From Stenotrophobium sp040387055 (GTDB lineage: Bacteria > Pseudomonadota > Gammaproteobacteria > Nevskiales > Nevskiaceae), in assembly GCA_040387055.1 (NCBI GenBank), contig JAZKEM010000254.1, forward strand, positions 1 through 11,836: a DNA stretch of 11,836 nt, in the 5' to 3' direction. Each line of letters begins with the position of its first letter. Within the stretch, counting starts at the first letter, position 1. Positions 11,186 through 11,836 of this stretch are shown here, piece after piece. Under the pieces are notes generated by a model that had not been told where the DNA came from, ran no database searches, and saw only the letters and a list, made by a program, of their open reading frames with translations. Both the position numbers and the translations under genes were made by a program.

Positions 11186-11836
11186 TCAGGGTTGTTGGTA
11201 TTCGGTGAGTTGTAGTTCTTTCAAACGTGCTTTGCGTTTTTGTTCTGGGAGTTTAGAGAGCGCTTCTGCGGCTGCATAGAAGGTTGTCCAGTTCTCTTTG
11301 CTCTGACGAAACAGGGTTGCGAATGCAGGCACGTATTCATCGTACAAGCCAAACGGTAGCAGGCGGGCGTTGTTGAGTTCTTTGGAGAACCAGCGGTCGT
11401 ATCCTGAATAATCTTTCCACGCACTTTCACGCAGACTTTGATACTCGCTATTCAATCGCACGAACTCGGTTGTTTTGCCGCTGCGCTTGGCATCTTCTGG
11501 TGCATTACTTTCGTAGAGCATTTGCAGGCGTCTGCGTGAGGCAAGAACGAGCTCTGTGAATTGATGCTCGCGTTGGCGGCGCAAGACTTCTGCAGCGCTA
11601 TCGCCGCCGTGTATGGCGAGATACTGGTGCAATCCTTCTTCACCGACGAAGTTGGCAAAGGATTCGTTAAACACAGTGTCGTCTTTTATATAAAGCTGCT
11701 GATGTGCGAGTTCGTGGAAGACGGTGCTGATCAGCACTGCGTCTGACCAGTTCATCATTGTGTTGATCACGGGGTCATCAAACCAGCCGAGTGTGGAGTA
11801 GGCGGGGACGCCTGAGACAAATACATCCTTGCCTTG
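11186..11836 (-). CDS. Putative zinc aminopeptidase (PF10023/DUF2265 type), C-terminal part, gene start outside window
   Basis: The minus-strand frame is open from the right edge to TGA at 11188-11186, giving 216 residues. The family usually has about 350, so the N-terminal part lies beyond the window. The visible part begins with QGKDVFVSGVPAYSTLGWFD and continues into the zinc motif HELAHQQLY, an HExxH site with both His ligands and the catalytic Glu. A third ligand is probably the Glu in NESFANFVGEEG, about 20 residues later. The combination of SGVPAYSTLGWFDDP, HELAHQ and NESFA is characteristic of the proteobacterial 'predicted aminopeptidase' family, often a lipoprotein or periplasmic protein. 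Its true N-terminus and any lipobox cannot be seen. Family members are annotated as aminopeptidases mainly by motif; the substrate is unknown. A REP-like hairpin follows its stop directly. Confidence 0.88.
   Translation of the reverse strand, partial: QGKDVFVSGVPAYSTLGWFDDPVINTMMNWSDAVLISTVFHELAHQQLYIKDDTVFNESFANFVGEEGLHQYLAIHGGDSAAEVLRRQREHQFTELVLASRRRLQMLYESNAPEDAKRSGKTTEFVRLNSEYQSLRESAWKDYSGYDRWFSKELNNARLLPFGLYDEYVPAFATLFRQSKENWTTFYAAAEALSKLPEQKRKARLKELQLTEYQQP

Overview
The window looks like part of a Gram-negative chromosome, most likely a gammaproteobacterium. It is moderately GC-rich, and it carries a complete envelope energy-transduction operon of the TonB2/TtpC type known from Vibrio, Shewanella and relatives. 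No rRNA or other taxonomic marker is present, so no genus is proposed.

Layout. (1) Positions 1-1038, + strand: the 3' end of a short-chain dehydrogenase/reductase gene, then an alpha/beta hydrolase with an intact Ser-Asp-His triad. (2) Positions 1114-7586, + strand: six tightly packed genes, with junctions that overlap by 4 or 17 nt or lie 3-9 nt apart. They encode a DUF3450 coiled-coil protein, a TtpC-like MotA/TolQ/ExbB protein with a long periplasmic extension, a short ExbB, an ExbD, a TonB-like transducer, and an exported 861-residue protein. The last protein has a TPR-repeat N-terminal half and a DUF1329 (LolA-like) C-terminal half. (3) Positions 7608-9147, + strand: three unrelated accessory genes (GNAT acetyltransferase, ASCH-domain protein, GFA/CENP-V zinc protein). 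A structure resembling a degenerate integron attC site lies between the first two. (4) Positions 9150-9218: a perfect 21-bp inverted repeat between convergent genes. (5) Positions 9279-11836, - strand: an LtrA-family membrane protein, an 82-residue membrane protein, an ABM-domain protein, and the 3' part of an HExxH aminopeptidase gene. A second REP-like palindrome sits between the last two.

How the parts fit. In the central operon two ExbB/TolQ-type subunits and an ExbD should form a proton-driven inner-membrane motor that drives a TonB-like rod. DUF3450, the TtpC extension and the TPR protein should be the periplasmic partners. The unusual point is that the TPR partner is covalently joined to DUF1329, a lipid-carrier-like fold usually found next to RND transporters and DUF1302 outer-membrane proteins. 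This suggests that the TonB2-like motor here handles a hydrophobic or lipid cargo. That is an inference, and it is the main lead in the window.

No tRNA, rRNA, CRISPR array, transposase or recognisable Fur box was seen. No gene-free stretch exceeds about 130 bases.
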